Shown here piece by piece: positions 41,470 to 50,193 of a DNA stretch of 64,000 nucleotides; position 1 is the first letter of the stretch, and the number at the start of each line of letters is the position of its first letter. The notes below the pieces were generated by a model that was given only the letters and a program-made list of their open reading frames with translations, had not been told where the DNA came from and searched no databases. The translations under genes and the position numbers were made by a program. Location of the stretch: NCBI GenBank assembly GCA_017633615.1, contig JAGBPB010000077.1:39250-103249 (forward strand), read 5' to 3'. The DNA is from Bacteroidaceae bacterium (GTDB taxonomy: Bacteria > Bacteroidota > Bacteroidia > Bacteroidales > Bacteroidaceae).

Positions 41470-42360
41470 ATGAAAATGAGGTTATATTTGATAGCATTGT
41501 TGTTTGCAATAACATCGTGTTCTCCTGTTGTCACATCAAATATTATTCACAGGAATCAACCGTTGGAGTCAGTTGATCAAGTGGTGTTGCTTGGTGAGAA
41601 AGAACCGCTTCCGGCTGATGCAGAATGGATGGGCTCAGTTCAGGTCAATGGCAGAGGTAGTTATAATCAGATGATTGACTTGACACGTAATGAGGCTTGG
41701 AAGAACGGAGCAGAGTATGTCAGGATTAAAAATTATTCCAGCCAGGAGTTAAGGTCTGATATACATATAATGAATTCTGATGTTTACAGATCTGATACAG
41801 TCGATGTCTTATATGCTGATACTCAGGCTTCCGGCTTGGTCCAAATGCCTGCCGTATCTGGCGATACAGGAAGAGATAGTGATGCTTATCTTCTTCTTGG
41901 AGGTGAGGCGGATTTTGCTTATAGTGCTAAAAGTAGCTCAAGTTCATTTGTGCTCGCGTTAGGAGTTGGATATTTTGTCACGCCATCATTGAGTTTGGAA
42001 CTTGGGGGCAGTTATTCGTCGACATCATATGTTTCTGATCCTGATATTAAAGTTATAGGCAAGAGTTTGTCGGCATCATTAGCCTATCACCTCCCGTTGG
42101 CCCGAAATTTGTATTATGTGCCAGAGTTTGAGGTTGATTATTTAAATTATTCGGCCGATGCTACAGATTTCAATTTTATGTGTCTGGCACTTGCTCCATT
42201 GATGGTTGAGTACAGGGCTGATGACAGCATGTGGGGCTTCCGGGCGGGTATAGGAGAGTTTGGGATGGCTTTCCCTGTAGCGGGAACTGCTGCGCCCCTT
42301 AAGTCTTTGTATTCAGTTAACCTCAACTCTGTCTCATTAGTTTTTGTCAAATATTTCTAA
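41470..42360 (+). CDS. Lipoprotein with RcsF-like N-terminal and barrel-like C-terminal region
   Basis: A 296-residue protein from the ATG at 41470; the frame opens at a GTG at 41464. Lipobox AITSC (Cys17). The N-terminal domain (PLPADAEWMGSVQVNGRG, then IDLTRNEAWKNGAEYVRIKNY) resembles the small alpha/beta fold of RcsF/DUF4156-like lipoproteins, where an Ala-rich helix precedes a GA-x-Y-V strand. The C-terminal half has strand pairs (SSSSFVLALGVGYFVTPSLSLELGG, KSLSASLAYHLPLARNLYYVPEFEVDYL) and ends in SVNLNSVSLVFVKYF, typical of an OM barrel. A lipoprotein continuing into a barrel is unusual. Function unknown. Confidence 0.55.
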   Translation: MKMRLYLIALLFAITSCSPVVTSNIIHRNQPLESVDQVVLLGEKEPLPADAEWMGSVQVNGRGSYNQMIDLTRNEAWKNGAEYVRIKNYSSQELRSDIHIMNSDVYRSDTVDVLYADTQASGLVQMPAVSGDTGRDSDAYLLLGGEADFAYSAKSSSSSFVLALGVGYFVTPSLSLELGGSYSSTSYVSDPDIKVIGKSLSASLAYHLPLARNLYYVPEFEVDYLNYSADATDFNFMCLALAPLMVEYRADDSMWGFRAGIGEFGMAFPVAGTAAPLKSLYSVNLNSVSLVFVKYF

Positions 42361-42371
42361 ATGATAGTGCT

Positions 42372-42998
42372 ATGAAAAAGATAAGAATTGTTTTGGTTGT
42401 TTTGTGTTGCTTAACCTCGTACGAAGTGATAGCTCAACATACAGGTGCGTATTTCTATACAGGCGATGCTTTTGTTACTACCGGTTTTACTTTTGACAAA
42501 CTGTCTTCCGATAAATCCAAAACTGATAATGTTACGAGCTATAGGCTGAATACGGCTTTGATATCAACGGGTCTGGGATATCGTTTCCCAAGCGGGTCAG
42601 GTATTGAATTTGGAGTACTTGGTAACTACAGTTTCAATAAGGATAATGATCAGTTCACAGAAAGTATATCTGCTATTTGCGTCCGAGTATATCAAACATC
42701 ATCTCTTTTCAGGAACTGTAACTGGATGTTTGCGCTTTCTTATCGTTACATGTCAGTATCGCAAAGCGGATATTCCGGCAGATTTAATGACCTCTTGATA
42801 GAACCTTTTGTTTTTGAATACTTGACAGATAACAAACATTGGGGGTTCCAAATCTCTCTCGTATCAGTAGAGGCAATGGCTAATATTCCTGAAGCGTATT
42901 CCAAAGATAATCCGTATGTTATCGAAACCAATCCAGGAAGCGTTGTGGTTGGCGTAGGTGTAAACTCATTCCCCGTGAGGGTAGCATATTATTTCTGA
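42372..42998 (+). CDS. Predicted outer-membrane protein, last gene of the surface operon
   Basis: A 208-residue protein with signal peptide (IVLVVLCCLTSYEVIAQ). Barrel-like strands: GAYFYTGDAFVTTGFTFDKLS, YRLNTALISTGLGYRFPSGSGIEFGVLGNYSF, SLFRNCNWMFALSYRYMSVS, KHWGFQISLVSVEAMA and the C-terminal NSFPVRVAYYF. The N-terminal amphipathic pattern resembles the C-terminal half of the preceding lipoprotein gene product, so the two may have arisen by duplication; an alignment is needed to test this. It is followed by a terminator at 43046. Confidence 0.55.
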   Translation: MKKIRIVLVVLCCLTSYEVIAQHTGAYFYTGDAFVTTGFTFDKLSSDKSKTDNVTSYRLNTALISTGLGYRFPSGSGIEFGVLGNYSFNKDNDQFTESISAICVRVYQTSSLFRNCNWMFALSYRYMSVSQSGYSGRFNDLLIEPFVFEYLTDNKHWGFQISLVSVEAMANIPEAYSKDNPYVIETNPGSVVVGVGVNSFPVRVAYYF

Positions 42999-43045
42999 TA
43001 GGTGGTTAAATGCTAAAAATGACTAACAGAAAGCCGTTTTGAGAT

Positions 43046-43084
43046 GGAAACTCTATGCTTTGCGTAGAGTTTTCTTTATTTTTG
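43046..43084 (+). terminator. Terminator of the surface operon overlapping the tolC promoter
   Basis: The stem AAACTCTATGC / GCGTAGAGTTT (one T-G pair, loop TTT) is followed by TTCTTTATTTTT. The -7 element TATTTTTG of the downstream tolC gene (43077-43084) lies inside the T-rich tail. Confidence 0.8.
43077..43084 (+). promoter_or_regulatory. -7 promoter element of the efflux operon
   Basis: TATTTTTG, 71 bp before the tolC ATG; a TTTG at 43059-43062 is only 14 bp upstream and lies in the terminator stem. Confidence 0.5.
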
Positions 43085-43155
43085 CACACTCTAATGAGGT
43101 GGACTATATTTATTTAGGCTGTATTAAAGAAAACTATCAAATCGATATACTTGGA

Positions 43156-44514
43156 ATGAATAGAGGATTTTTAGTGAGGATGGTATCGGTCCTATTGTCA
43201 GCAAGCATGGCTGTGGGAACAGCAGCGGTTGCACAGGAACCAGGTCAAGTGCTCAAAGTTACGCTTGATGATGCGATTAAAGTGGCACTGAGTGATAATC
43301 CTACCATTAAAGTTGCCGAACAGCAGATTGAAATTAAGAAAGTAAGCAAGGATGAGGCTTGGCAGTCACTTCTGCCCAGCGTTGATTTTGGCGGAACAGT
43401 GCAGTACACCGTGCTGGCTGCAGTGATGAAGCTCAACGGTATGGAGTTCAAGATGGGTCAGGACAACACCAGTACATGGAACGGTCAGTTCCAGGTAAGC
43501 CTGCCGGTGTTTGCGCCTACGGTGTATGCCACAATGAATCTTACTGAGACGGATTTGGCAAACGCAGTTGAACAGAGCCGCAGTTCTAAACTGGATCTGG
43601 TTAATCAGGTAACTAAAGCCTACTATCAGGTTATTCTTGCCCAGGACAGCTATGACGTTCTTTGCCGCAGCTATGAGCAGGCAGAGAAAAACTACAATGT
43701 CGTAAAGTCTCTCTATGAGTTGGGCGGAACCAGTGAATATGACAAGATAAGCGCTGAGGTTCAGTTGCGCTCACTCAATCCTACGGTTATTCAGGCACGT
43801 AATGCCGTGACAATGGCCAAACTCCAACTGATGGTGCTTATGGGTGTGGATCCTGCATCAGAGATAGAGATTGAGGGTAGTCTTGAGGATTTTGAGGATC
43901 AGTTGTATGCTGAAGCTTTAGGGGCCGGCAACTATTCATTGGCCGATAATACCAATCTGCGTCAACTCAAGCTGAGTGAAACCATGCTCAACCAGAATCT
44001 CCGTATGCAGAAAATGAATTTCCTGCCTACACTTGCCTTGTCAGGCACATACGCATTCCAGTCACTTTACAATGACAACTGGAAGGTGTTTGACTATACA
44101 TGGGCCAAGAGTTCATCAGTAGTATTGTCACTGTCAGTTCCCATTTTCCATATGGGTAATTTTACCAAACTGCGCAGCACCAAGTTGCAGATAAACCAGC
44201 TCAGTGAGAATATAGGATATACTGAGAAACAGCTCAATATGCAGGTCCGCAGCTACGTGGACAACATGAAGGCCAATGCTGAGCAGGTGGCCAGTAACCG
44301 TGAAGCCATTGAGCAGGCTGAGAAGGGACGTGAGATTGCAAGCAAGCGTTATGAGATAGGTAAGGGTACCATTCTGGAACTGAACAACTCAGAGGTATCA
44401 CTTACACAGGCCAAACTTACTTATAGCCAGTCCATCTACAATTACCTGGCAGCCAAGGCTGATCTTGACAAGGTGTTGGGAAAGGATTCATATGTGGCAG
44501 GTCAAGAGAAATAA
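43156..44514 (+). CDS. TolC-family outer membrane efflux protein
   Basis: Outer-membrane channel of a tripartite efflux pump. From the ATG at 43156 there are 452 residues with a signal peptide (VSVLLSASMAVGTAAVAQ); the frame is open to 43039 but would start before the promoter. Two OEP repeats of long coiled coils are seen: LTLDDAIKVALSDNPTIKVAEQQIEIKK-type start, NAVEQSRSSKLDLVNQVTKAYYQVILAQDSYDVL, and in the second half ENIGYTEKQLNMQVRSYVDNMKANAEQVASNREAIEQAEKGREIASKRYEIGKGTILELNNSEVSLTQAK. It is the first gene of the adaptor/RND operon, with the adaptor 30 bp downstream. Confidence 0.92.
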   Translation: MNRGFLVRMVSVLLSASMAVGTAAVAQEPGQVLKVTLDDAIKVALSDNPTIKVAEQQIEIKKVSKDEAWQSLLPSVDFGGTVQYTVLAAVMKLNGMEFKMGQDNTSTWNGQFQVSLPVFAPTVYATMNLTETDLANAVEQSRSSKLDLVNQVTKAYYQVILAQDSYDVLCRSYEQAEKNYNVVKSLYELGGTSEYDKISAEVQLRSLNPTVIQARNAVTMAKLQLMVLMGVDPASEIEIEGSLEDFEDQLYAEALGAGNYSLADNTNLRQLKLSETMLNQNLRMQKMNFLPTLALSGTYAFQSLYNDNWKVFDYTWAKSSSVVLSLSVPIFHMGNFTKLRSTKLQINQLSENIGYTEKQLNMQVRSYVDNMKANAEQVASNREAIEQAEKGREIASKRYEIGKGTILELNNSEVSLTQAKLTYSQSIYNYLAAKADLDKVLGKDSYVAGQEK

Positions 44515-44544
44515 TCACATTCAGAAACAAATAAGAAATACAAT

Positions 44545-45570
44545 ATGAAAGCATTCAGATTTTCAGGAATCGCAATCTGCCTGGTGCTGCTCATGGCAGC
44601 CTGCGGACAGAAGAAACAGACTGCAAACGGTCCGATGGCCCCTGATCCTACGGCTAAACCTAAAGTGAAACTGGCTAAGGTTACTAAAGAGCCTGTGGCA
44701 CAGCTTCAGGTATATTCAGCCACCATTGAGGGCGAGATTAAAAACAATATCGCTCCTTCCACCCCCGGCCGCATAAGCAGGATAAGGGTTGAAGTAGGTG
44801 ATAACGTACGCAAAGGACAGATTCTGGTGGAGATGGATGAGACCACTTTGAGCCAGCAGGAGATGCAGCTCAAGAATCTGGAGACTGAATTCAACCGTAT
44901 AGACCAGCTCTATAAGGTGGGTGGCGTATCAAAGTCAGAATGGGATAACGTGAACCTTCAGCTGGAGGTGGCACGCAAGTCATTCCAGACTCTGAAAGAG
45001 AATACCCAACTGACCAGCCCTATTGACGGTGTGGTTACCGCACGTAATTATGACAATGGTGACCTGTACGGCGGTCAGGCTATTCTTGCGGTACAGAAGA
45101 TAGCTCCTGTAAAGCTGACCATAAATGTGTCAGAGCAGTTCTACTCTAAGGTCAAGAAGGGTGATGAGGTGAGCATTGAGCTGGATGCCTATCCCGGTGA
45201 GACTTTTACCGGAAAGGTGTCTCTTATCTATCCTACCATAGACGCCATGACACATACTTTTCCGGTTGAAATAAATGTGCCCAACACTGATCTGAAGTTG
45301 CGTCCCGGTATGTTTGCCCGCGCAACCCTGAATCTGGGTACACTGGATCACGTGGTTGTTCCTGACCTGGCTATTGAGAAACGTGCCGGCTCAGGTGACC
45401 GTTTTGTTTATGTGTATGAGAACGGTAAGGTTATTTACAGCAAAGTTGAGCTGGGGCAGCGCCTGGGTGACCGTTATGAGCTTATCTCTGGTGTACCTGA
45501 CGGAGCTGAGATTGTTATAGCCGGACTGTCAAAACTCTCTGACGGCCGTGAGGTTGAAGTTGAAAAGTAA
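44545..45570 (+). CDS. RND efflux periplasmic adaptor (membrane fusion protein)
   Basis: Connects the inner-membrane RND pump with the TolC channel. It has 341 residues and is lipid-anchored (lipobox LLMAAC, Cys20). Domain order: barrel-sandwich hybrid first half (IAPSTPGRISRIRVEVGDNVRKGQILVEMDE), helical hairpin (about residues 95-150), second half (NTQLTSPIDGVVTARNYDNGDLY), beta-barrel (VKLTINVSEQFYSKVKKGDEVSIELDAYPGETFTGKVSLI) and membrane-proximal domain (VVVPDLAIEKRAGSGDRFVYVYENGKVIYSKVELG). It resembles the AcrA/MexA group. Lies 15 bp upstream of the pump gene. Confidence 0.93.
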   Translation: MKAFRFSGIAICLVLLMAACGQKKQTANGPMAPDPTAKPKVKLAKVTKEPVAQLQVYSATIEGEIKNNIAPSTPGRISRIRVEVGDNVRKGQILVEMDETTLSQQEMQLKNLETEFNRIDQLYKVGGVSKSEWDNVNLQLEVARKSFQTLKENTQLTSPIDGVVTARNYDNGDLYGGQAILAVQKIAPVKLTINVSEQFYSKVKKGDEVSIELDAYPGETFTGKVSLIYPTIDAMTHTFPVEINVPNTDLKLRPGMFARATLNLGTLDHVVVPDLAIEKRAGSGDRFVYVYENGKVIYSKVELGQRLGDRYELISGVPDGAEIVIAGLSKLSDGREVEVEK

Positions 45571-45585
45571 AAAGACAAAAGGACA

Positions 45586-48500
45586 ATGAGTTTATACGAA
45601 GGCTCGGTTAAAAGACCAATATTTACAGCTCTCTGTTTCGTAGCTATTGTGGTGTTCGGTGTGTTCTCATACACCAAACTGCCTATTGACCAGCTGCCTG
45701 ACATTGAGTCAAACACTATCATGGTGTTCACATACTACAACGGTGCCAACGCATCGGACATTGAAAACAATGTGACCCGTCCGCTTGAGAACACCCTGAA
45801 CAGCTGCACGCATATAAAGCATATTACATCACGTTCATCGGAGAACGTATCTGTGATTACGCTGGAGTTTGAGTACGGACACTCCATTGATGACCTTACC
45901 AATGATGTGCGTGACAAGTTGAGTATGATATCGAACTCGCTGCCAGACGGTGCGGGGTCACCTATCATATTCAAGTTTGATACCAGTATGATGCCTATCA
46001 TGCTGCTCTCTGTGCAGGCCGGTGAGAGCCAGAGCGCCCTCTACAAGATTCTGGATGAGAATGTGGTGAACCCGCTGGCTCGTATTCCCGGTGTTGGTAC
46101 GGTGTCTGTAACCGGTGCCCCGCAGCGTGAGATTTACGTTTATTGCGATCCCGCAAAGCTTGAGGCTTACAACCTGACCATTGAGGCAATAGCCGCGATG
46201 ATAGGTTCGGAGAACCGCAGCGTACCGGGCGGTAACCTGGATGTAGGTAATGAGACATACGCCCTGCGTGTGGACGGTGAGTTCAAGGATCCGCGTGACA
46301 TGCAGCATCTGGTTGTGGCATCAATCCAGGGTCGTAACGTCTATCTGAAGGATATTGCAGAGATTGTGGACCGCACCCAGGAGCGTGCACAGGAGTCATA
46401 CAACAACGGTGTGCAGGGTGCCATGATGGTTATCCAGAAGCAGACCGGTGGTAATACGGTAGAGATATGCCGCAAGATAAACGAGACTCTGCCTCAATTG
46501 GAGAAGAACCTGCCCAGTGACATCAAGATCGGCATGATCAATGACGGTTCACAGGATATCATCCTGACAGTGAACTCATTGGCAGAGACTATTCTCTATG
46601 CTTTGCTATTTGTGGTGCTGGTGGTTTATCTGTTTACCGGACGCTGGCGTGCCACTATGGTTGTGGCTATTACCATTCCGCTTTCACTGATAGCCTCATT
46701 CATCTATTTGTTTGTGACAGACGGTTCTCTGAACATCATTTCACTGAGTTCACTTACTATAGCGATAGGTATGGTGGTGGATGACTCAATAGTAGTATTG
46801 GAGAACATCACCACACATATTGAACGCGGTGCCAGTCCCAAGCAGGCTGCCATACATGCTACCAATGAGGTGGCTGTATCCGTAATAGCATCAACCATGA
46901 CCATTTTTGCGGTGTTTTTCCCGCTCACTATGATGTCAGGTATGGCTGGTGTCATGTTCAAGCAGCTGGGCGGTATGATTTGCATCATCATTGCAATTTC
47001 ACTGGCTGTTTCACTGACACTTACCCCGATGCTCTGCTCACGAATGCTTAAGCTGGAGAAGAAGGGCAGCCGCTTGCATACATTCCTGTATCGTCCTATC
47101 CAGAAGGCTCTTGACGGTCTGGACCGCTGGTATTCACGCCGCATCAATCATGCGGTACGTCATCGTAAGATGGTGGTGCTGGCCTGCCTGCTGCTGTTTA
47201 TTCTTTCTCTGTTCTCAGCGGGCACTCTTAAGTCAGAGTTCTTCCCGAGTGATGAACAGTCACGTATATCGGCAACCATATATATGCCTATCAATACCAA
47301 TACCAACCGTTCAAGGGCCGTGGCTCAGGAACTTTCTGATATCTGGATGAAGCGTTATGCCGATGACCTGGTGACATGTAACTTCCGCGTGGGTGCTGCC
47401 GATGAGAACAACACATTCGCGTCAATGCAAACCAACGGTACTCATGTGATATCATTTACAATCTCTCTTAAAGAACTTGGTGAGCGCAGCATATCATCAG
47501 ATCAGGTTGTGGCAGAGATGCGTGCTGACCTGAATGCCCGCCCGGAGATAGACCGTTTCATGGTTACCCCCGGTGGTGGCATGAGCATGGGTGGTCAGTC
47601 AACTGCCGAGTTTGAGATTTACGGTTATGATTTCAATGAGACTGATGAGGTGGCCGCCGCATTCCTCAAAGCCATGAAGGATGTTGAGGGTGTGGGTGAG
47701 GCCTATATAAGCCGTGACAACTATCAGCCTGAGTATGAGGTCGTGTTTGACCGCGAGAAGCTGGCCCAGCACGGATTGAACCTTTCAACGGCTGCTACAT
47801 ATCTGCGTAACCGTATCTACGGTGCCACCGCATCATATTTCCGTGAGGACGGTGAGGAGTACTACATCAAGGTGCGTTATGCTCCCGAGTATCGTACCCA
47901 GCTTGAGGATATTGAGAATATTCTGCTTTACGGCAGCGGCAACAGCGCTGTTCGTGTGAGGGATGTAGGCCACCTGGAGGAGGTGTTCACTCCGCCTACC
48001 ATTCAGCGTAAGGACCGTCAGCGTATCAATACCGTAACATGCGTCATAGCAGGTGGTGCAGCCCTTAGTGATGTGGTTAAGGCCGGTCAGGAGATTATTG
48101 CCGGAATGGATCTGCCGGAAGGCGTGAACGTTCAGATATCAGGTGACTATGAGGATCAGCAGGAGTCGTTCTCTGATATGGCAACTCTGGCACTGCTCAT
48201 TATAATGCTTGTGTTCATTGTGATGGCTGCACAGTTTGAATCGTTGACTCTGCCGTTCATAATCATGTTCTCTATTCCGTTCGCTATGAGTGGTGTGCTG
48301 ATAGCTTTGTGGCTTACCGGCACATCAATCAACCTGATGAGTGCGCTGGGTGGTATCATGCTGATAGGTATTGTGGTTAAGAACGGTATCGTGCTTATTG
48401 ACTATACGGGACTGTGCCGTGAGCGTGGTATGTCAGCTATCACGGCTACCGTTACCGCAGCACGCAGCCGTCTGCGCCCCGTACTCATGACCACTCTGAC

Positions 48501-48759
48501 CACTATCCTGGGTATGATTCCTATGGCTCTGAGCCAGGGACAAGGTTCAGCAATGTGGCGTCCGCTGGGTATCTCTGTTATAGGCGGTCTTACCGTATCT
48601 ACCATCCTTACTCTTGTGCTTGTGCCTACGCTGTACTGCATATTCCAGAGTACGGGTATCAAGAAGGCTCGCCGTAAGCATCGCAAGCAGCTTGAACTGG
48701 CTGCTTTCTGGGCTGAGAACAAGGATCAGTTCATCCATGACAAGACCACTAAGAAATAA
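45586..48759 (+). CDS. RND-family efflux pump permease (HAE1/AcrB-like)
   Basis: Inner-membrane proton-driven exporter of 1057 residues, the family size. It begins LYEGSVKRPIFTALCFVAIVVFGVFSYTKLPIDQLPDIE (TM1 and porter start), and TM4 carries GMVVDDSIVVLENI with the paired Asp residues of the proton relay. Helices ASTMTIFAVFFPLTMMSGMAGVMFKQLGGMI follow, and the second half repeats the topology (IMLIGIVVKNGIVLIDYTGLCRERGMSA). The Asp-Asp pair and the absence of the metal-efflux signature suggest a multidrug-type pump; the substrate is unknown. A hexamer repeat (copy 3) and a PII-like gene follow. Confidence 0.95.
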   Translation: MSLYEGSVKRPIFTALCFVAIVVFGVFSYTKLPIDQLPDIESNTIMVFTYYNGANASDIENNVTRPLENTLNSCTHIKHITSRSSENVSVITLEFEYGHSIDDLTNDVRDKLSMISNSLPDGAGSPIIFKFDTSMMPIMLLSVQAGESQSALYKILDENVVNPLARIPGVGTVSVTGAPQREIYVYCDPAKLEAYNLTIEAIAAMIGSENRSVPGGNLDVGNETYALRVDGEFKDPRDMQHLVVASIQGRNVYLKDIAEIVDRTQERAQESYNNGVQGAMMVIQKQTGGNTVEICRKINETLPQLEKNLPSDIKIGMINDGSQDIILTVNSLAETILYALLFVVLVVYLFTGRWRATMVVAITIPLSLIASFIYLFVTDGSLNIISLSSLTIAIGMVVDDSIVVLENITTHIERGASPKQAAIHATNEVAVSVIASTMTIFAVFFPLTMMSGMAGVMFKQLGGMICIIIAISLAVSLTLTPMLCSRMLKLEKKGSRLHTFLYRPIQKALDGLDRWYSRRINHAVRHRKMVVLACLLLFILSLFSAGTLKSEFFPSDEQSRISATIYMPINTNTNRSRAVAQELSDIWMKRYADDLVTCNFRVGAADENNTFASMQTNGTHVISFTISLKELGERSISSDQVVAEMRADLNARPEIDRFMVTPGGGMSMGGQSTAEFEIYGYDFNETDEVAAAFLKAMKDVEGVGEAYISRDNYQPEYEVVFDREKLAQHGLNLSTAATYLRNRIYGATASYFREDGEEYYIKVRYAPEYRTQLEDIENILLYGSGNSAVRVRDVGHLEEVFTPPTIQRKDRQRINTVTCVIAGGAALSDVVKAGQEIIAGMDLPEGVNVQISGDYEDQQESFSDMATLALLIIMLVFIVMAAQFESLTLPFIIMFSIPFAMSGVLIALWLTGTSINLMSALGGIMLIGIVVKNGIVLIDYTGLCRERGMSAITATVTAARSRLRPVLMTTLTTILGMIPMALSQGQGSAMWRPLGISVIGGLTVSTILTLVLVPTLYCIFQSTGIKKARRKHRKQLELAAFWAENKDQFIHDKTTKK

Positions 48760-48838
48760 TTAACGTTGGCGTTGGCCTTGGCGTTGGCTTTTCTTGAGCC
48801 GGATGGTAGCCAAAGCTAATGCCAAAGCCAAAGTAAAT
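48760..48838. repeat. Hexamer-arm palindromic repeat, copy 3 (between RND and PII-like genes)
   Basis: Left arm of four units (GTTGGC, GTTGGC, CTTGGC, GTTGGC; 48765-48788), core TTGAGCCGGATGGTAGCC, right arm GCCAAA, GCTAAT, GCCAAA, GCCAAA (48809-48832), then GTAAATAA. It shares the core GGATGGTAGCC and the unit order GCCAAA-GCTAAT with the copies in the ilv operon 20 kb away. It fills the whole gap between the two genes. Confidence 0.85.
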
Positions 48839-48841
48839 AAT

Positions 48842-49135
48842 ATGAAATCAATACTGATAACATTTGACCAGTCATATACTGAGCGTATAATTGACTTGCT
48901 CACCACCAATAACTGCCGTGGCTTCTCCATGGTGGAGCAGCTGCAGGGACGTGGCTCCAAAACGGGCGAGCCCCACTACGGCAATCATGCCTGGCCTTCC
49001 ATGTGCTCGGGTATCATCACCATGGTCGATGATGACAAGGTGGACATAATCCTTGACAAGCTCCACGCAATGGATCTTGCTACAGAGAAGCTAGGCCTGC
49101 GCGCGTTCGTCTGGAATATCGAAAAAAGCATTTAA
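48842..49135 (+). CDS. PII-like signalling protein next to the RND pump
   Basis: A 97-residue protein from the ATG at 48842; the frame is open into the repeat upstream, but those codons are repeat-derived. The fold pattern is PII/ferredoxin-like: strand KSILITFDQ, helix YTERIIDLLTTNN, CRGFSMVEQLQGRGSKTGEPHYGNHAWPSMCSGIITMVDDDKVDIILDKLHAMDL (the T-loop-like region is GSKTGEPHYGN), then FVWNIEKS. It resembles PII-like proteins (DUF3240 type) found next to RND exporters, where they may sense a ligand and touch the pump. That link is from context; the ligand is unknown. Its TAA overlaps the thiL stop on the other strand. Confidence 0.8.
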   Translation: MKSILITFDQSYTERIIDLLTTNNCRGFSMVEQLQGRGSKTGEPHYGNHAWPSMCSGIITMVDDDKVDIILDKLHAMDLATEKLGLRAFVWNIEKSI

Positions 49136-50187
49136 AGGTTGCTCGTCCAGCCTTGGGCTTTGAGTTCTACTTCCTGCCCGGATTTGGTTACTAAGTGGCG
49201 ACCAAGTTCGGGCTTTGTCATGTGGCCTATGAGTTTGACGTCTTTTAGCTGGATGATTTTGTCGTGGTCGGTAAGGGGGACGGTGAAGAGGAGTTCATAG
49301 TCCTCACCGCCGTTCAGGGCGCAGGTGTAGACATCCATGTTGAGTTCCTCGGCCATGACGGCGGTTTGGTAATCGATAGGGATACGTTCCTGATATACGC
49401 TGCAGCCGGTGTTGCTCTGCTTGCAGATGTGGATGAGCTCTGATGATAGACCGTCGGATATATCCATCATGGCGGTGGGTTGGATGCCTGCCTCACGCAG
49501 TTCCTTTATGATATCGCCGCGAGCCTCAGGCTTGAGCTGGCGTTCCAGCAGATATTCCTTACCGGCAAAATCGGGGTTGAACGGTTCATCTGCGTTATGC
49601 GGGGTGCTGTTGAATACGGCTTTCTCACGTTCCAACAACTGCAGGCCCATGTAAGCGGCTCCCAGATTGCCCGATACGCATATCAGGTCATTCTGACCGG
49701 CTCCGTTGCGATATATGGCTTTGCCTTTCTCAGCCTCACCTATGCAGGTTATGCTTATGGCAAGACCGGTCAGTGAAGAGGTGGTATCACCGCCCACAAG
49801 GTCCACGTTGTGGCGCTGGCAGGCCAGCAGCATGCCGGCATAGAAATCCTCCAAATCCTCAACTGAGAACCTTTTGCTCAAGGCTACGGATACGGTCATC
49901 TGACGCGGGGTCCCGTTCATGGCATATATATCGGAAATATTCACCATGGCAGATTTGTAACCCAGATGTTTGAGAGGCACATATGTAAGGTCAAAATGCA
50001 CTCCCTCCATAAGCATATCGGTGGTTACCAGTACTTCCTTGTCCTTTCCTGAATAATCAAGCACGGCGCAGTCATCGCCCACTCCGTAAAGGGTGGAGGC
50101 GTTCTGTGGCTTGAGGTCTTTAGTAAGATGATCTATGAGTCCGAACTCACCGAGCTCCGCTATTTCTGTACGTTTTGTCTGGGACAT
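49132..50187 (-). CDS. thiL: Thiamine-monophosphate kinase
   Basis: Phosphorylates thiamine monophosphate to the cofactor thiamine diphosphate. It has 351 residues and the PurM-like fold: N-terminal GEFGLIDHLTKDL, the ATP/Mg segment YGVGDDCAVLDYSGKDKEVLVTTDMLMEGVHFDLTY, GYKSAMVNISDIYAMNGTPRQMTVSVAL, VDLVGGDTTSSLTGLAI and the C-terminal TAMMDISDGLSSELIHICKQSNTGCSVY, plus NGGEDYELLFT. All blocks match. It lies 6 bp downstream of lpxK on the same strand. It ends overlapping the PII-like gene by 4 bp. Confidence 0.96.
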   Translation of the reverse strand: MSQTKRTEIAELGEFGLIDHLTKDLKPQNASTLYGVGDDCAVLDYSGKDKEVLVTTDMLMEGVHFDLTYVPLKHLGYKSAMVNISDIYAMNGTPRQMTVSVALSKRFSVEDLEDFYAGMLLACQRHNVDLVGGDTTSSLTGLAISITCIGEAEKGKAIYRNGAGQNDLICVSGNLGAAYMGLQLLEREKAVFNSTPHNADEPFNPDFAGKEYLLERQLKPEARGDIIKELREAGIQPTAMMDISDGLSSELIHICKQSNTGCSVYQERIPIDYQTAVMAEELNMDVYTCALNGGEDYELLFTVPLTDHDKIIQLKDVKLIGHMTKPELGRHLVTKSGQEVELKAQGWTSNL

Positions 50188-50193
50188 ATTGTC

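Noticed and set aside
42372..42998. tRNA or CRISPR-like repeats in the 35.9-43 kb AT-rich region
   Set aside because: I looked for them, but found no repeated spacer-sized units and no cloverleaf; only coding sequence.
43039..43155. Extension of the TolC-like protein to 43039
   Set aside because: It would start inside the terminator/promoter region, and the signal peptide only begins after 43156.
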